From Microplitis mediator (taxonomy: Eukaryota; Arthropoda; Insecta; Hymenoptera; Braconidae): a DNA stretch of 64,000 bases. Positions within the stretch are counted from its first letter, which is position 1. Every line of letters starts with the position of its first letter. The position numbers and the translations under genes are program-made. Location: assembly GCF_029852145.1 (NCBI RefSeq), contig NC_079970.1:15119783-15183782 (forward strand), in the 5' to 3' direction. The notes beneath the pieces are model-generated. The model searched no databases and had not been told where the DNA came from. It worked only from the letters and a program-made list of their open reading frames with translations. Positions 33,941 to 47,195 of the stretch are shown in pieces.

Positions 33941-35357
33941 AAATAAATGTATTAATTATTTTTATAAATTTATTCTAAACCCTCAAGAAATTTTCTTGTA
34001 TTTTAAATTCAAGACATTCGTTAATTTCTTGTTGTTGTTTGGTTAAATGAGTAAACAAGAATATCTAAAGAAATTTCATTTTTTTTTTATGATCTTTAAT
34101 TTAACAAACAATTCAAATTTTTCGGATTTCTTTTTAAACAAATCAGTTAAAAAAAAAAAAAAATAAAAATAAAAATAAGCGCATGTAAAAAATTAACAAA
34201 ACTATGGGTGCAATTTTTTTCAATATTTTTTATTTTTTATAATTCATCGTTTGGAAAAAATTCAAAAATTATGAGACGTCGGCTAACTTCAGTATAATTT
34301 TTTTTTACATTTTTATAATTTTGGTTCAGTAAAAAAATTGAACAAAAATTATTCGAAAGATTTAGTTTTAACTACATTTCATTTTATTACTTAAAAGATA
34401 TCGTGAACAAAGAATAGGTATATATATATATTTTTTTTTTAATTTGGTCTAATAATATCTTTTAAACGAATCGACTGTTAAACAAACCTTCCGGCCATCG
34501 AAAAAGTTTATCAAGATTAAGATACATTAAAATTCAAGGTCTATCGGGCTAACAGCTAACGAGACATTAAAAATATTAATTTTTTTTACATTCCCTTGAA
34601 AAATTCAAAAACTACTAAATTAATTGATCTTTTTTTTTTTTTTATATATTATAATAATAAAAAATGTCTCAGTGTCACTAAGTTAGAAAATAGCGGGAAA
34701 ATATTAATCTAACTCGGAATTATTCGATACATTTTTTTTTATTTTGTTAATATGAAGTTTTAATTATAATTAATTCAATTTTAAAGTTGTTAACAGCATC
34801 AGTCATTTTTATATTGATTAGATTTACTAAAATGTCATGAATTTATCTTATTTGGAGAGATTTTGGAATGGTGTTGAAATCAATACACGAATTTTCTGAA
34901 TCACAAAGCCTGCAATAATTTTTTTTTTTTTTTTTATTATTTTCATGTCTCAGTCTCCTTAATTTTGAGTTACTAACAGTAATATTTAAAAAGATTTATA
35001 AGCTTTCACGTAAATTCAAAAAATTAGTACAGACAAAACTTTGCTTAAGCCTGACTAATTTCTAGTAGTTGCAGGTTTAAACTTGTAAATTTGCTTATAA
35101 GTTTTTGTACTGCTTGAACATCCTTTGTATAGTAAAATACCTAAAGAGAAGGTACGAACAAAATGGAATTCACAAAGTAGTATAGTGCAATCTCCATTCC
35201 TGTATGAATATAGCACAAATAGTACAATATATAAAGAACAAGAGGATCAAACAAAATAAAGCTCATTATTATTAATATTAATATTGTTGTTGTTGTTATT
35301 ATTATTATTTTGCGTATTTGTACAGTCCACTAAACGTTCTGAACAATATGTATAGTA

Positions 35358-35599
35358 GGGTGCGTCATTTTGGAGCAACATTTTTTTTTAAGTACATGTA
35401 GAAAAAATCATAATTCAACACAAAAAAAAATTTTCGCGCAAGAAAAAAAATTCTATGTCGATTACAGACCTAGCTCATTGAAAAATTCGAATCGACATAG
35501 AATTTTTTTTCTTGTGCGAAAACTTTAGTTTTGTGTTAAACTATGATTTTTTCCACATGCACTTAAAAAAAAAAAATGTTGTTGCGAAATGACTCACCC
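35358..35599. mobile_element. MITE N (GGGTGCGTCATTT ends)
   Basis: A 242-base palindrome with TA on both sides. Inner arms AATTCTATGTCGATT / AATCGACATAGAATT are perfect. The GGGTGC terminus matches that of palindrome M (56496), suggesting one TA-targeting family. Confidence 0.85.
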
Positions 35600-35870
35600 T
35601 AATGTATAGAGATTATTTTACCTTTGAACCTTCTTTATGCTTTGCAAAACAGATTCGCAAGAGCAACATTAATTTGAATATGTACTAATAATGTAGTTCG
35701 TCACTTTAATTCTACGCATAAAAAAAAAACGCTTTTAAATAGTTTTATTGTAGGAATTTGTGAAAAAAAATTTATTGAATGCATTTTTATTTATTAGTAT
35801 CTGTTGACCGAAAAAATACATATACTATTTTTCTCATATTTATTTGTGCACAGATAGTACAGAAACGGTA

Positions 35871-36855
35871 AGGTCAAAAACTTTGAAACGTTTTGAAATT
35901 TTGTGGTGTTGTTTGAAATAACATAAATAAGGAAGAAAAATTGTTACTGGAAAAAAAACCTTGTCCAATTATGTTTTATAAACACAAAACGGGTTTCACC
36001 ACTAAATCGCCTGAACAAATGGCTCGAAAATGAAAACTATTCATCAAAACAAGTTGTCTAAACTTTTATTTTGAAGGGGAAGAAGCATAGAAACTAAGTG
36101 CCAAATTGAAAGTTAAAATATTAAAAACTGTTAAAGTTATTAATTTTTCAAGTCAAAAAAGCCAATTTATAAACAATTAGCTATAACAATAAAAATTATT
36201 AATGTTTATGCTTAAAGATGCTCATACTCTCGCAGAGGATAAAAATTACACCTTTTTTGAGTTCTAGTTGAGCTCGATAGCTCAATTCGCAAAAAGGCTG
36301 TCTTTTACGAATGTTTTACTCTTAAGAAAAAAATCGTATGGTAAAACTAAAATTTAAAAATACTTAGAAGAGATGAAATTTTAATGTTATAAACTTATAA
36401 ATGTTGTTCTTTCGCAAATAACGATTGATTTTGAATTTTTTCTCACAGTCCAGCTCGATGACATACGCGAGCGCAGGCGCGGCATAGCAGCATTGGATAG
36501 AGCCGCGAACTTTTAAAAATTGAGCTATCGAACCAGAGTTCAAAGACACGTCTTTATGTCCTCTCGGAGAATATGTGCATATATATATATATATATATAT
36601 GCAAAAATATTCATAAATGTTATAGTTATGGCTAATTGTTTATAAATTCACAAAATAAAAGTTTAAACAACCTGATCCGATAGATAATTTTGGTTTTATA
36701 ACCGTTTGTTTACGCGGTAGTGCCATGAAAAGCGTTGTTAGTTTATAAAAATAGTCACACAGGGTTTTTTTCTGGTAACAATTTTTTTCTTTTTTTTAAT
36801 TTTTTTATATTTTTTTAAACAACCCAATAAAATTTCCAAACGTTTCAAACATTTT
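35871..36855. mobile_element. Foldback S, old
   Basis: AGGTCAAAAACTTTGAAACG at left is the diverged reverse complement of CGTTTCAAACATTTTGACCT at right. Pairing continues inwards (GTTACTGG / CTGGTAAC, TTGTTTAAAC and GAGCTCGATAGCTCAATT / AATTGAGCTATCGAA). The arms have diverged by many substitutions and indels. The centre is GC-richer (36450-36510). Confidence 0.7.
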
Positions 36856-38270
36856 GACCTCAGGATATATCTGAAATTCTTATTGGACTGTACTACGAAA
36901 GAAATTGTTTACCGAGTATTTCCTTTCGGTTTAAAGTAATCTTGAGGCATTATGGAATTATTGAATAGTTTATTATTTTTCTTTATAATTTTTCAGTCCT
37001 CACTAATGTAAAAATAGACTATTATAAAATTTTATTATTCAGTGATGTGATTTATTTTATGCCATATAATCGTGTTACAGTTTGGTCATATTTTATAAAC
37101 TTTTATATTTTTTATATATTAAACAAATGTTATTGGTTAATTACTCAGCTAATGATATTGACTGATTAAATTTGATATTAGTTACTACCATAGGTTCATA
37201 ACTTTTTCATAACTTTATTGATTAATTGAAATTTAAAAATTATAAAATGAATTTTTATTATTTGAGCAAAATAATTTTTAACGGATTATTAAAGGACAGC
37301 AAATACTATTATTTTTAGTGTTTGTTTTATTAAACAAATTAGGTCTTTTTAATTGCAGCTTGTGAATAAAAAATGAAAATGACCCAAAAACTTTTTTTTC
37401 TCTTATATATAATACTATATTGTAAATAAAAATCCATCTGAATTAATTTTACCAAATATGTAAATGCTCAAAATTCATTATCTAAAAAGTGATCAAAACT
37501 TATAAGTCTAACGATATAATTTAGGGTGATTCCTAACATAATGATTATCAAAATTCTCACTTGAAACTTCTTTCTGTATATTAAAAAGGTTTTTAGACTC
37601 TAATTCGTGGAAACGTCTAACATATTATGTTCTCCTTTTTATTTAAATTTCCGCCTTTACTATTTCGTAGGATTATTTAATCGTAATTAACATCTGCAAG
37701 AAATTACATAAAAAATGTAAAGCATGTTGTAAAATGTTGAAGATTCCAGAGTGATTTATTATTATCGAACTTATTTGATTTGTTGTTTATTCAATCTCGC
37801 TTGTAATAAATTCTATGTTACTATTTATTAAATAATCCATACAATTATAGATACGATGTCGTTAATTTTATGAATTGTTACAAAAATTTTAGTATATATA
37901 GTTCATAAAAAATTGATTAGTGATAATCAACTCACATTCAGAGCCAGGAAACTCTTGAAAATTTTAAAACGTTATTAATTACATCATTATAAAAATATCA
38001 TAATTTTATTACTTTTGGTAATAATATCGCCTGAATGAAAAAAAAATAAATAGATAGAATTTCCTATCTAGTCTTTTTGTGTTATAGCGAAATATACTAC
38101 ATACTTACATTTATAGCACTATGTATATTTCTCAATAGATAGTCTATATCAATAATTGATAAAAAAAGATGGGATAAATTGTAAAATTAAGTAGTTTTAA
38201 AAATTTTTTAAAATTAATATTTATTTTTAATCTGAATCTACTCTGATTTTGTAGCAATATACTTTCATCA

Positions 38271-39042
38271 ATGTGGGAAAACGAAGGCTTCAGTACGATG
38301 GAAGAACCGCTGGGCACTGTAGTGTCGGACGATGTTTGGAAAAAGTTCGAGTTGGATGCACCTGTACTTACAGACAGCAATCATCGCGAACGTTTATTTG
38401 AGGATTGTAGTGCCGAATCAAGTGACAACAAAAATTGTTTAGATTACCCAGAAATCCGTCATCATGACTGCATGTGGGCAGGATTGTGTATAAGTAAAGA
38501 ACACAATAAAATACTATCCACCAAAAAAGATAAAAGTTTTGCACACAAAATAGTGACGGCTAATCGAAGTTTATTGATATCGAAAACTTCATCTGCTTCA
38601 ACATTTCATCAAACACAAGAGCAATTTCCTACAAAAAATCAGCATCCACAAAGAATTGACAATTTAGAAAGTGATGGTGATTCAACACGTCCGGAAACGT
38701 CCCAAAGTTCTTCCGAGTCTGACACAGACAGTGAACATGATGTACCAATATTTAAGCACGATCAGTTTAGCATTAATGACAAATTGATTGAGTGTATGTC
38801 AGCACCTGTGAGCGAGGTCACTGGACAGTGCGTCAGAAGTTCATCGAATATAAAGGTTGAGGTCAATGAAACAGATGACAATGAAACAGATGACAATGAC
38901 AATTCTATTGATATTAGAACTAATGTCAATACATCGAAACAAACAGAGATTAGTAATACCCTCAATGATCACTGTTATTACATAAATCATCAAAATAGTA
39001 AAAAAGTAGATTATTTAGGTGTCCAAACACCATCTGATTCTG
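38271..39042 (+). CDS. Myc: Myc transcription factor, first coding exon
   Basis: Encodes residues 1-257 plus the first base of codon 258. Residues ~19-29 (SDDVWKKFELD) are Myc box I and residues ~64-77 (HHDCMWAGLCISKE) are Myc box II, the segment that recruits TRRAP/acetyltransferase complexes in known Myc proteins. The rest is Ser/Thr/Asp/Glu-rich with an acidic tract (~144-157) and a tandem ETDDN repeat (~205-214), as expected for a transactivation region. Odd point: after box I the sequence is LDAPVLTDSNH, lacking the T-P-P-x-S-P phosphodegron of vertebrate Myc. The exon ends at a perfect donor TG|GTAAGT. The start is the first ATG after the acceptor TTTTGTAG; there is no in-frame stop between acceptor and ATG, so a coding upstream exon cannot be excluded, and Met-10 is an alternative start. 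Myc acts in the nucleus as a heterodimer with Max on CACGTG sites and drives growth and ribosome biogenesis. Confidence 0.93.
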
Positions 39043-39149
39043 GTAAGTAGTATATTTTGAATTTTTATAATTTCCTTAATTTATTTTCAAAAGTTTAATC
39101 CTGCATGAAAATCAATACATATACCGTAAAAAAAGTCTGCACAGATTTT

Positions 39150-39245
39150 GCCAGGCCCAAAACTTCCCGCTGTTTTCGAGCTCAAAGAAATGTTTCGGAA
39201 ATGAAAAAAAAAAAAAATCGTGTTTTTTGACCCACCCTAATATAC
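39150..39245 (-). mobile_element. Element C and GGGTG-MITE fragments
   Basis: Minus strand GAGCTCGAAAACAGCGGGAAGT matches the 3' end of element C, then CACCCTAATAT at 39234-39244 is the terminus of the M/N family. Both are truncated. Another CACCCTAATAT terminus follows at 39743. Confidence 0.6.
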
Positions 39246-39748
39246 GTTGAATTGTCTCTTTTTTTTTCTTTTGTAACTTTTTTTTTTTTAAATTGCTGTA
39301 ACAGCCGGATTTTAAGCTATCTTTTCAAACCACTTCTCATTTGTAGAGTATTTGTAGCTGTTTAAAAGTCTATAACGATTTTGCTCTAACTCGATCCATG
39401 TCGATTGTATCAGCTCTGAAAACCGATTTTTTCACTTTTTTCATGTATTTTTGGTAATAGTGAAAAAACGGCTCATGTTATGAAAAATTTTCACAGGACT
39501 AATCTTTTAGTGGATTTTGTTCTCTAAAAAATTGTTTATTATACCTATATTGCTGAAGTGTATTGTTCATAAGATACGCCTACGGCTCGTAGCATCATAA
39601 ACCTTACGCTCATATCGCGACAACACGATTGTCAAATTATTCGCTCCTTAGTAGTATAAACTACTATTTCCCGACGGGAGAATTTTTTCTCGGCATAGGG
39701 GTCTCTTTTATGCCATAAATTCGATAGGTTGGTTTTTTTTATCACCCT

Positions 39749-39906
<158 letters not shown>

Positions 39907-40738
39907 TTCAATCTGATAATTAAATTTAAATAAGTCAAATCATACAGCTAATTAATATTCATTTTGGCGTCAACGTCCAAATTTTTCTTATATTTGTCGT
40001 CTATAAACCACCTGAGCATACGTTGCGTCACATGGCGACATTATGGTTCGCCGCTGTATCATTAAATTGGCGCTTAACTGCTGAGTGTTATGTGGACTAT
40101 CGACTGAATATCATATCACTTGTAACTATACAAGAAACGTTAAACTATTAGCAGGACGTATGCATCAAATAGCATCAGATATTAAAAGACCAATGTTCTT
40201 CTTTACATGCATAGTAAAACACAATATACACAAGTTACAAATGAAATTTTTACCTTTCCATTATTTGTATACGAGAATAAAGTGTAGTTTTTGTACGCAT
40301 CTAGTTATTTACAGATAACGAATGTATCGATAATATCGATATAGAATTTACATTTGCGAGAAAAAGAAAGAGTGAAAGTCCACTAATCAATCGTACATTT
40401 GTATGGTACTCTCAAATTCTTCTCGTATAATACAGTAATTTTATTAATAGTCGTCCCTTTTATTATTTGGTATTATGTTTATTAAATGATTTTAGTTCTG
40501 ATGATATTTATTGTCCACTTTTAATAACATTAATTAAAATTCATTGGATAGACATAACATTCATAACTTCATAATATGGTATTGTCGTTATTATTATGTA
40601 TTTCATTTGACATTTAGTTCTACATATTTTATTATTTATCATGAATTTAAGTCAATTTTATTAATAAGATCCGCCCATTTTTTTTAGCAGGTATTCCTTT
40701 CCTCCCGGCAATAATTATTTAAGTTTCAAGATTTTTTT

Positions 40739-40888
40739 AACTTCCCGCTATGAAAATTGTAAATTTTCAAAAATTCGGGAAGTTATTGTTTTCATCCCGA
40801 TTTTCGAAAATCGAGTTTTCATCAAATGTCAACGTTTTGAGGTCCTAGGAAGCTATTCTGACCATTTCCAGAATGGTGTCCGATGGTC

Positions 40889-40970
<82 letters not shown>

Positions 40971-41090
40971 GATGTAAACTCTTCATATCTTTTTAATTAA
41001 TTGACCGATTGAAATGGTTCTTGTGGCAATCGAAAGAGTTACAGTAAAAGTAATACGAGCTCCTGGAGCTCGAAAACAGCGGGAAGTTTT
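40739..41090 (+). mobile_element. Element C copy 2 with expanded GT tract
   Basis: AACTTCCCGCTATGAAAATT at left and AACAGCGGGAAGTTTT at right, with the GATTTTCGAAAATCGAG and GAGGTCCTAGGAAGCTATTC hallmarks. The internal GT tract is a (TG)n run of ~75 bases at 40893-40967. The central inverted arms of copy 1 are missing. Confidence 0.85.
40893..40967. repeat. (TG)n microsatellite in element C2
   Basis: An uninterrupted TG dinucleotide run. It sits where copy 1 has a short imperfect GT tract, so it grew from the element's own sequence. Confidence 0.95.
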
Positions 41091-42604
41091 TTAAGCGTTT
41101 TCGCAAAACTTAAAAATGTGTTACTTTAAAGCTCTTTTAGTTTTTTCGAGCTCTCGAATTTCAGGTCTTGACACTTGTTATAAGAAATAATAATTATAAT
41201 CGTTGATTGTAACGAGCGACTTACGACCAATGACATATGCAGCGTCACATATGAAACTTCCGGTAAGAAATATATCTAAGTAGGAACCTAAACCTTGAAC
41301 TTTTTCAAGAATTTTTTACCCTTCAACCTCTAATGGTTGCTTATAACGAGCTTAGACAAACTCAAAGAGTATTTTTTTCCTTTTGAGCTAACGTCCCTAT
41401 TGGGTTACATTCCAATTACTGTCCTAGGTTTTCGATAGCTCAACAAGCTCGTTAACAATTATAAGTTTTGAGGCGGATATACAGGTTTAGTTAATAAACG
41501 CCTTTTGTCTAAGAGCAACATGAGTTTTGATTTGAAAAAAGTGCTCTACTGATAATAATAAAGAGAAAATTTAAAAATACTAATGTTACTGATTTATATT
41601 TGATTTATCATTATAAAAATATATCGTGAGATTAGTTACTAAATTATCTTTTTTATACATGAGACATGATTAACGATAGCATCGTTTTCCTGCGTGCCAG
41701 CGTGATCTCTAAAAGCGCGGGAAGTTGAAGGTCATCTATGCGATGACGTCATTGATATAGCTACTCCTCTCTGCTGCTAAGCCACCTTGCAGTTTATTTG
41801 GTCGTGGGATCTCATCGTAGTTTAAATGGTTGACGGAATGCGGCAAGTTCTTAACCATTCGCATGAATGCCCTGATGCTTACGATGTATTGAAGAGTAAG
41901 AAGAAAAAGAGGAAGAAGAGAAGGGTATTGATCAGGGCCGTAACTCTTTCGGTCGAGTGCCTTAATCGGTATTTTTTTCCCGCGCTTATACAATTCATTT
42001 GTGATTTTCTTTATATATATTTTAAAAATAATGTTACAGAATTTTAAACAAAAATTAATTAATTTTTATCATTGCAACACATGTCAGGAAATTTAAATTC
42101 GACAATTTCTATGCATTGGCGATTACACGATGAGGGAATTTATTCTGAAATAATTTATACTATAAATTACATCAAGTGTATACTCAGAATGTGATATCAT
42201 ATATCGCATCCAATATTGGCGCCACAAAAGTGGTGGTTCTCAAGGAAAAAATAAAGTAATTATTGCTAGTGCCACTTAGTTGCGTAACATTTGATAAGTT
42301 AGGTTGACTACAAACTGATTAGACACCAGTATTGCTTTTGATATGCCTGTAAGATTAAAACTATTCACAGTAAAGTTAGATTTATTATAAGCAATTTAAA
42401 TTTTCAAGATTCTCATGCAATTATAACTCTTAAAGTCCCTAGTTGATACTACAAAGGTTTTGAGAATCTATAGACAAAGTAGACTGAAATGCTAAAAAAT
42501 ATATAACCGTTAGTCTAAATAAATTTAAATATTGTGTTCATTTCATTCAATAGCTACTTTATTATATAAACTATTTTAAAAATTAAATTTCTTCTTTAAT
42601 GAAC

Positions 42605-43280
42605 ATTGAGCGTGTGTGCGCGCGCGTGAGTGTGTGTATGTATTTTTTGTTATAAATTTGTCTTTTTCTTGTAAAATTTTCAAAAAGTAGAAAAATTAAT
42701 GTTTCAAGTCCAATTTTCACAAATTGAGTGTAAACGTTTTGAAGTTCTAAAACTAACAATCATGTTTGAATGTTCGATTATTTGAATTGCTGGACCGATT
42801 TAATTCGATCTTGCGCCAGTTGAGCGCATTCTTGTTGGTTATTAGATTTGTTCTAAACTTGCGATCAATCGGTTCAGCAGATTCTGGATTATATAAGAAA
42901 TAAGAAAGTTATATTTATCATTTTAGTTTTTTTTTGAATATCTTAAGAACTACCTGACTAATTGATTTTAAAATCTATTCAGCTCAAGAGATTGATAAGA
43001 ATTTTCAACTGCCGCAAAAACAATCTAAATCAGTCAATTTTTTCGAGAAATTAACATAAACAAATAATTAAAAAATATTTTTGGTTACCCTATAAACCAG
43101 TTAATTTGCTAGAGGATAACTTTCAACAAAAATTTGAAACACTGTTTACTTATTAACTAATAAAATTTTTCAAAGTCAAAACAATAAAAAAACTATTTTG
43201 AACTCGAAAATACTACGCTCGATGGCAGTGTGGTTTTGGCATCGACCCGCAGAATCAACCGTTTTCCAGAATTTTTTTTT
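42605..43280 (+). mobile_element. Element C copy, diverged
   Basis: Recognisable by ATTTTCAAAAAGTAG, AACGTTTTGAAGTTCTAAAA, GGACCGATTTAATTCGATC and the 3' extension GACCCGCAGAATCAACCGTT. The terminal AACTTCCCGC is lost. A GT-rich tract at 42610-42640 precedes it. Confidence 0.6.
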
Positions 43281-43735
43281 CACTTAAACTCCAGTTGAAT
43301 CTAGATATCCTCAGCTTAGGGTTTTCGAATGTATATAGATCCATCTCAGTGTTTACCTTTGTTACATCTGATGATACTCGAAATCCGATTTCACAAATTA
43401 AATATTACTATGTCATGATATTAATTTCAATTAAAAATTCGTGGATAAATTATCATTGATTGAGTAACAAATTAACTGGGGAACATACGATTTTATTTTA
43501 TCAATCTAAACAAATAATAAAAAGTCGTGTAAAGAAATAAGTATTTTTCTACAGCAGTTAATTTATTCTGTTGATTATAAGGTTAATCAATTATTTTTCT
43601 TTGAACTTGCAATATATAAAGTATCGACCTATCTCATCACATTATGTTGTATATAAGACTACATTTTCACGGTCGAGTACCGACAACATCCAGTCGTGCG
43701 TACACCAATAGCACATCTCCATCATGACGTAATCC

Positions 43736-43763
43736 ATTCATTCATTCATTCATTCATTCATTA
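43736..43763. repeat. (CATT)n tetranucleotide repeat
   Basis: Seven ATTC/CATT units. Upstream (43650) is TATATAAG within a GC-richer block. Confidence 0.9.
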
Positions 43764-44669
43764 AAGTTGAACCGATATTTACAGGAGTGAGCGTGAATAA
43801 GTGGCGTTAAGTATTAAATGGGCTCTAAAGAGTCTAGAAACATGACTGACGTCTTACATTCTCCTAAATTCTTTTACCTTAACCCTATGGCTATTTGCCA
43901 AAACATTTTAATCTTGTTTATTTTTTTTCTCAGTTTTTTTGTCTTTCTGCTTGCTCTTATGAAAAATTTCATCAAACCAAACTTTTTTACAGACGTACAA
44001 GACAATAAATAAAAAAAATGCTAAATAGGTCTTAAAAAAAAAATTTTTGTAGAGACCCCTCGTTGACCTTTTCAGAATTAGGTAGTTGAGTTTGTACTGT
44101 ACATCGGCTGCCGCCATACTATGAAAAGAATTAGTGGCGTTGTAAAATGTCGAGCGCTAAACCTGATTTCGGGATGTGGACCAATCATCGGTTCTTCAAG
44201 AATTTAGTCGGGAGGGGCCTTTTCTTATCCCTCTGTTTCTGATCCTTCTTTGCCCAACAGTGTCTGTATGATCACTAATTGCACAGACTCTTTTATTTTT
44301 TTTTTAAATTTCATTAATTTAATAAATAATTTATTTTTATATATTCTTCATCAGAAAAATCTGCAACCAAATGTTCTTCAAGTTTTTTTTAACAGTTTCA
44401 ACGATAAAATAAAATTAGCTTAGAAAATTGTCAATCAAGTTTGAACATCAGAGCTTCAGTTAATTGAAAGAAACTTGATTGATGCTTTAAAGAATAAATG
44501 TTGAAAATTAATTTTGGAAAAAATTATTTCTATCAACACTTTTTATTTTCTCGTTTAATAATAGTCACTATTGATATTAATTTTTTAATTGTACTAACAT
44601 ATGCGTTTAGAACTAATCAAAATAAACATATATTATATTCTATTTACTATATTTTATAAAAATACATAA

Positions 44670-44896
44670 TAGATTGTTGTTGAAACCGGTTCATCCGTTC
44701 AAAAGTTACAGAATAGGTACTACGTACGTACATACACACATACATACACTTGGACATCATCTTGAAATTAGTCAGAATAGATTCATAGGACCTCAAAACG
44801 CCAAGATTTGATAGAAATTCGATTTTCGAAAATCGAACCGAAACCAATAACTTCTCGAATTTTTGAAAATTTTTAATTTTCTTAGCGGGAAGTTAA
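44670..44896 (-). mobile_element. Element C copy 3, 5' part
   Basis: Minus strand from 44896: AACTTCCCGCTAAGAAAATT, then GATTTTCGAAAATCGAAT, TTTTGAGGTCCTATGAAT and the ACATACACACATACATACAC tract (44728 region on plus). Truncated at the inner side. Confidence 0.75.
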
Positions 44897-45734
44897 AAAA
44901 GTTTGGGTAACTTTATTTAATGAAAAGAAAAAAAAAACATCAAAAATAAAACATTTGAAAATTTTTTAATATTTCTACGGAGTATATTAAAATACGTGAA
45001 TGTAAGTTTTGTCATAGTTCTGGGAGAAAGGAAATCCAGGTATATTCTAGGCACTAGCAAACGCCGCTAAATTATGTGATTATTCAAACTCATTGCGGAT
45101 GGCTTTTATATACTTTCGTGACTAGACTAACATCAATTATATTGAATTGTCGGAAGAAGACGTAACGCCACAACTCTGTAATTTTGTATGTGTATACAGT
45201 CATAAAAAATATGTTTGTTAATATTCACACATTATCTCTTCAAGTTTTTTTTTTTCATATAAAGTTATTTAAAAAATATATACACATATATATCGTTATG
45301 AAAGAAAGAGCGACGACATTCAAGGCTATTCTACATGACTATACGTACTGTTTCCTGCCAATTTTTAATTTGTAGATTTATTTTAGTGTTACTTTCGCGC
45401 CATTCGAACATGTTGATATGAATTCTCATTGAAAGTATTTTTAATTTTTCGTTGTAAAAATAAATATTTTTCATCAAAAAAGAAATTCAATTATTTTTTA
45501 TCTTTTTTTTAAACTTCGTTGAAGAAACGGCATTCAAGAAGATTCACCAAGACTTGAACCTAATTAGCTTTTAAAATTAATTTCTTAAGTTATCTTTTGA
45601 TCCAATTAATTATAAATTTTACTCAGATATGAGTGTTGACTAATCTTATCAACTACTTCAAGATTCATTTAGATTAAATTAATAGTTTACGAAATGTTTC
45701 AGACATTTTTTTTTTAATAAAATTAAAAAAAAAA

Positions 45735-46258
45735 AAAAAAAAATCTGAAAACGGTTGACCCTGTGAGCCAACCTCAACCTCAATCACAATAAAAACCAAG
45801 CAACTAAGATGTAAAATAAAAAAAAAGTTAATTTATTTTTGAAAATATGCAAAGCAAAAAAAATTGAATAACTGGGATGTTGTCAAATTGAAAAACGAAT
45901 TTTTTGATAATATTGAAAAATGAAAATAAAATTATTGAACTTACTTGGAGTGCGCTATTGAGATCTTAAAAGATCTGAACCGATAAAATAATATATTTTT
46001 TTCGTTCAATGATTTTCTTTTCATTTTTCAATATTATCGAAAAAATTTGATTTTAATTTGACAATATCCCAGTTACCCAATTTTTCATGCTTTCCATATT
46101 TTTAAAAATAATTTTTTTTAACATATGGTGCATGGCCAATAGCTTCCTCGGACCTCGAAACATTGGGATCTGAAAAAATTCGATTTCCTAAAATCGGACT
46201 AAAACCAATAACTTTTATTTTTTTGAAAATTTTGAATTTTTATAGCGGAAAGTCAAAT
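45735..46258 (-). mobile_element. Element C copy 4, with inverted core
   Basis: Minus strand start TTGACTTTCCGCTATAAAAA, then TTCGAGGTCCGAGGAAGCTA; the far end GGCTCACAGGGTCAACCGTT matches the C 3' extension. The core is a diverged palindrome (TTTTTCAATATTATC at ~46025 versus GATAATATTGAAAAA at ~45907). Confidence 0.7.
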
Positions 46259-46399
46259 AATTCTGTAAAATCTTGTGATTAGCACAAGAATACCGTGGAT
46301 AAGAAGTAAACTAAAATTATTTTTTATTCATTCATTATTACGAGCAACCTGTAATCATTACGTGACTGCCTAAATATCACTACTAAATTTATAAAATAC

Positions 46400-46662
46400 T
46401 CAGAAAAAAAGGATTTCTTGCCGCAATAAAATTTCAATTTGCACCATGAAATTTTATGCATTATAAATTAAATACAAAAATTGTCTTGGGGCAAGAAAAG
46501 ATCTTTTGGGTCAAGAAATAATTTCTTGCACCAAGTAATTTTTTCTAGTTCTAAATAAATTTTTGTTTTCAATTCACGATGCAAAGTATTTCTTGGGGTA
46601 AGTAAAAATTTCTTTAGGCGAGTAAAGATTTTTTGTGTCAATGAATCCTTTTTTTTTTCTAT
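46400..46662. mobile_element. CTTG/CAAG-word MITE
   Basis: CAGAAAAAAAGGATTTCTTG at left and the inverted AATCCTTTTTTTTTTCTATG at right. The body is CTTGCACCAAG / TTCTTGGGGCAAG-like words. A minus ORF through it is an artefact. A short version of the structure nested in element B at 1895. Confidence 0.75.
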
Positions 46663-47195
46663 GCACACTTTTTTGGCATTGAGAAGCTTCCTAAAACCAG
46701 AAAGAAGCATAAAAATCTGTCATTTTGAAGCTATATATATTCAATAACATTCAGTCATATTTAGTGACAGAATAATTAAAGTATTAATTTATTAAAAGAA
46801 AATAAATACGATCGTCTTTTTTCTCGCGTAATTTAAATGTTTAATCGAATGATATAGATAAATCTATTTATTTCAATACTTAGCAAGTAAAAAGAGTTTA
46901 AACTATGAAAAGGCACAAATTCAAGTGAAGACCTATCTAATGATACCAATTTCAATAACATTAACTAATTCTATCATATAGATATGGCGGGAACAAAATT
47001 TTCCTTATTCTCCTAATAATATAGATTATGTTGATATTCAAGAATTTAAAAATGACAAATTCATAAAAATTACTTTTGAGCACGAAAATTTGTTCATCCA
47101 ATCACTTGTTAATGAAATTAACCGTTCAGTGTAGTAAATCCAACTCCACGTATAAAGTAACGTTAATAATAAAAAAAAAATTGTTTCTGTTTTAG

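Larger units (their letters stand above)
33075..38253 (+). other. Putative first intron of Myc
   Basis: About 5.2 kb from a possible donor (33075) to the acceptor before the first Myc coding exon. Holds MITE H (33574-33777), a TTAGC-ended repeat (33779-33940), palindromic MITE N (35358-35599) and the old foldback S (35871-36855). 36860-38140 is AT-rich with no recognised repeat. The 61-codon minus ORF at 36364-36549 lies at the centre of S and is not called. Confidence 0.35.

Noticed and set aside
41736..42047. Overlapping ORFs in a GC-richer intron block
   Set aside because: Opposite-strand ORFs over the same bases with a Lys/Arg run; no domain. Kept only as a possible regulatory block.
43818..44012. 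64-codon ORF with a possible membrane segment in the Myc intron
   Set aside because: The hydrophobic segment is encoded by T runs. No supporting features beyond a weak upstream TATA; an intronic ORF by chance is likelier.
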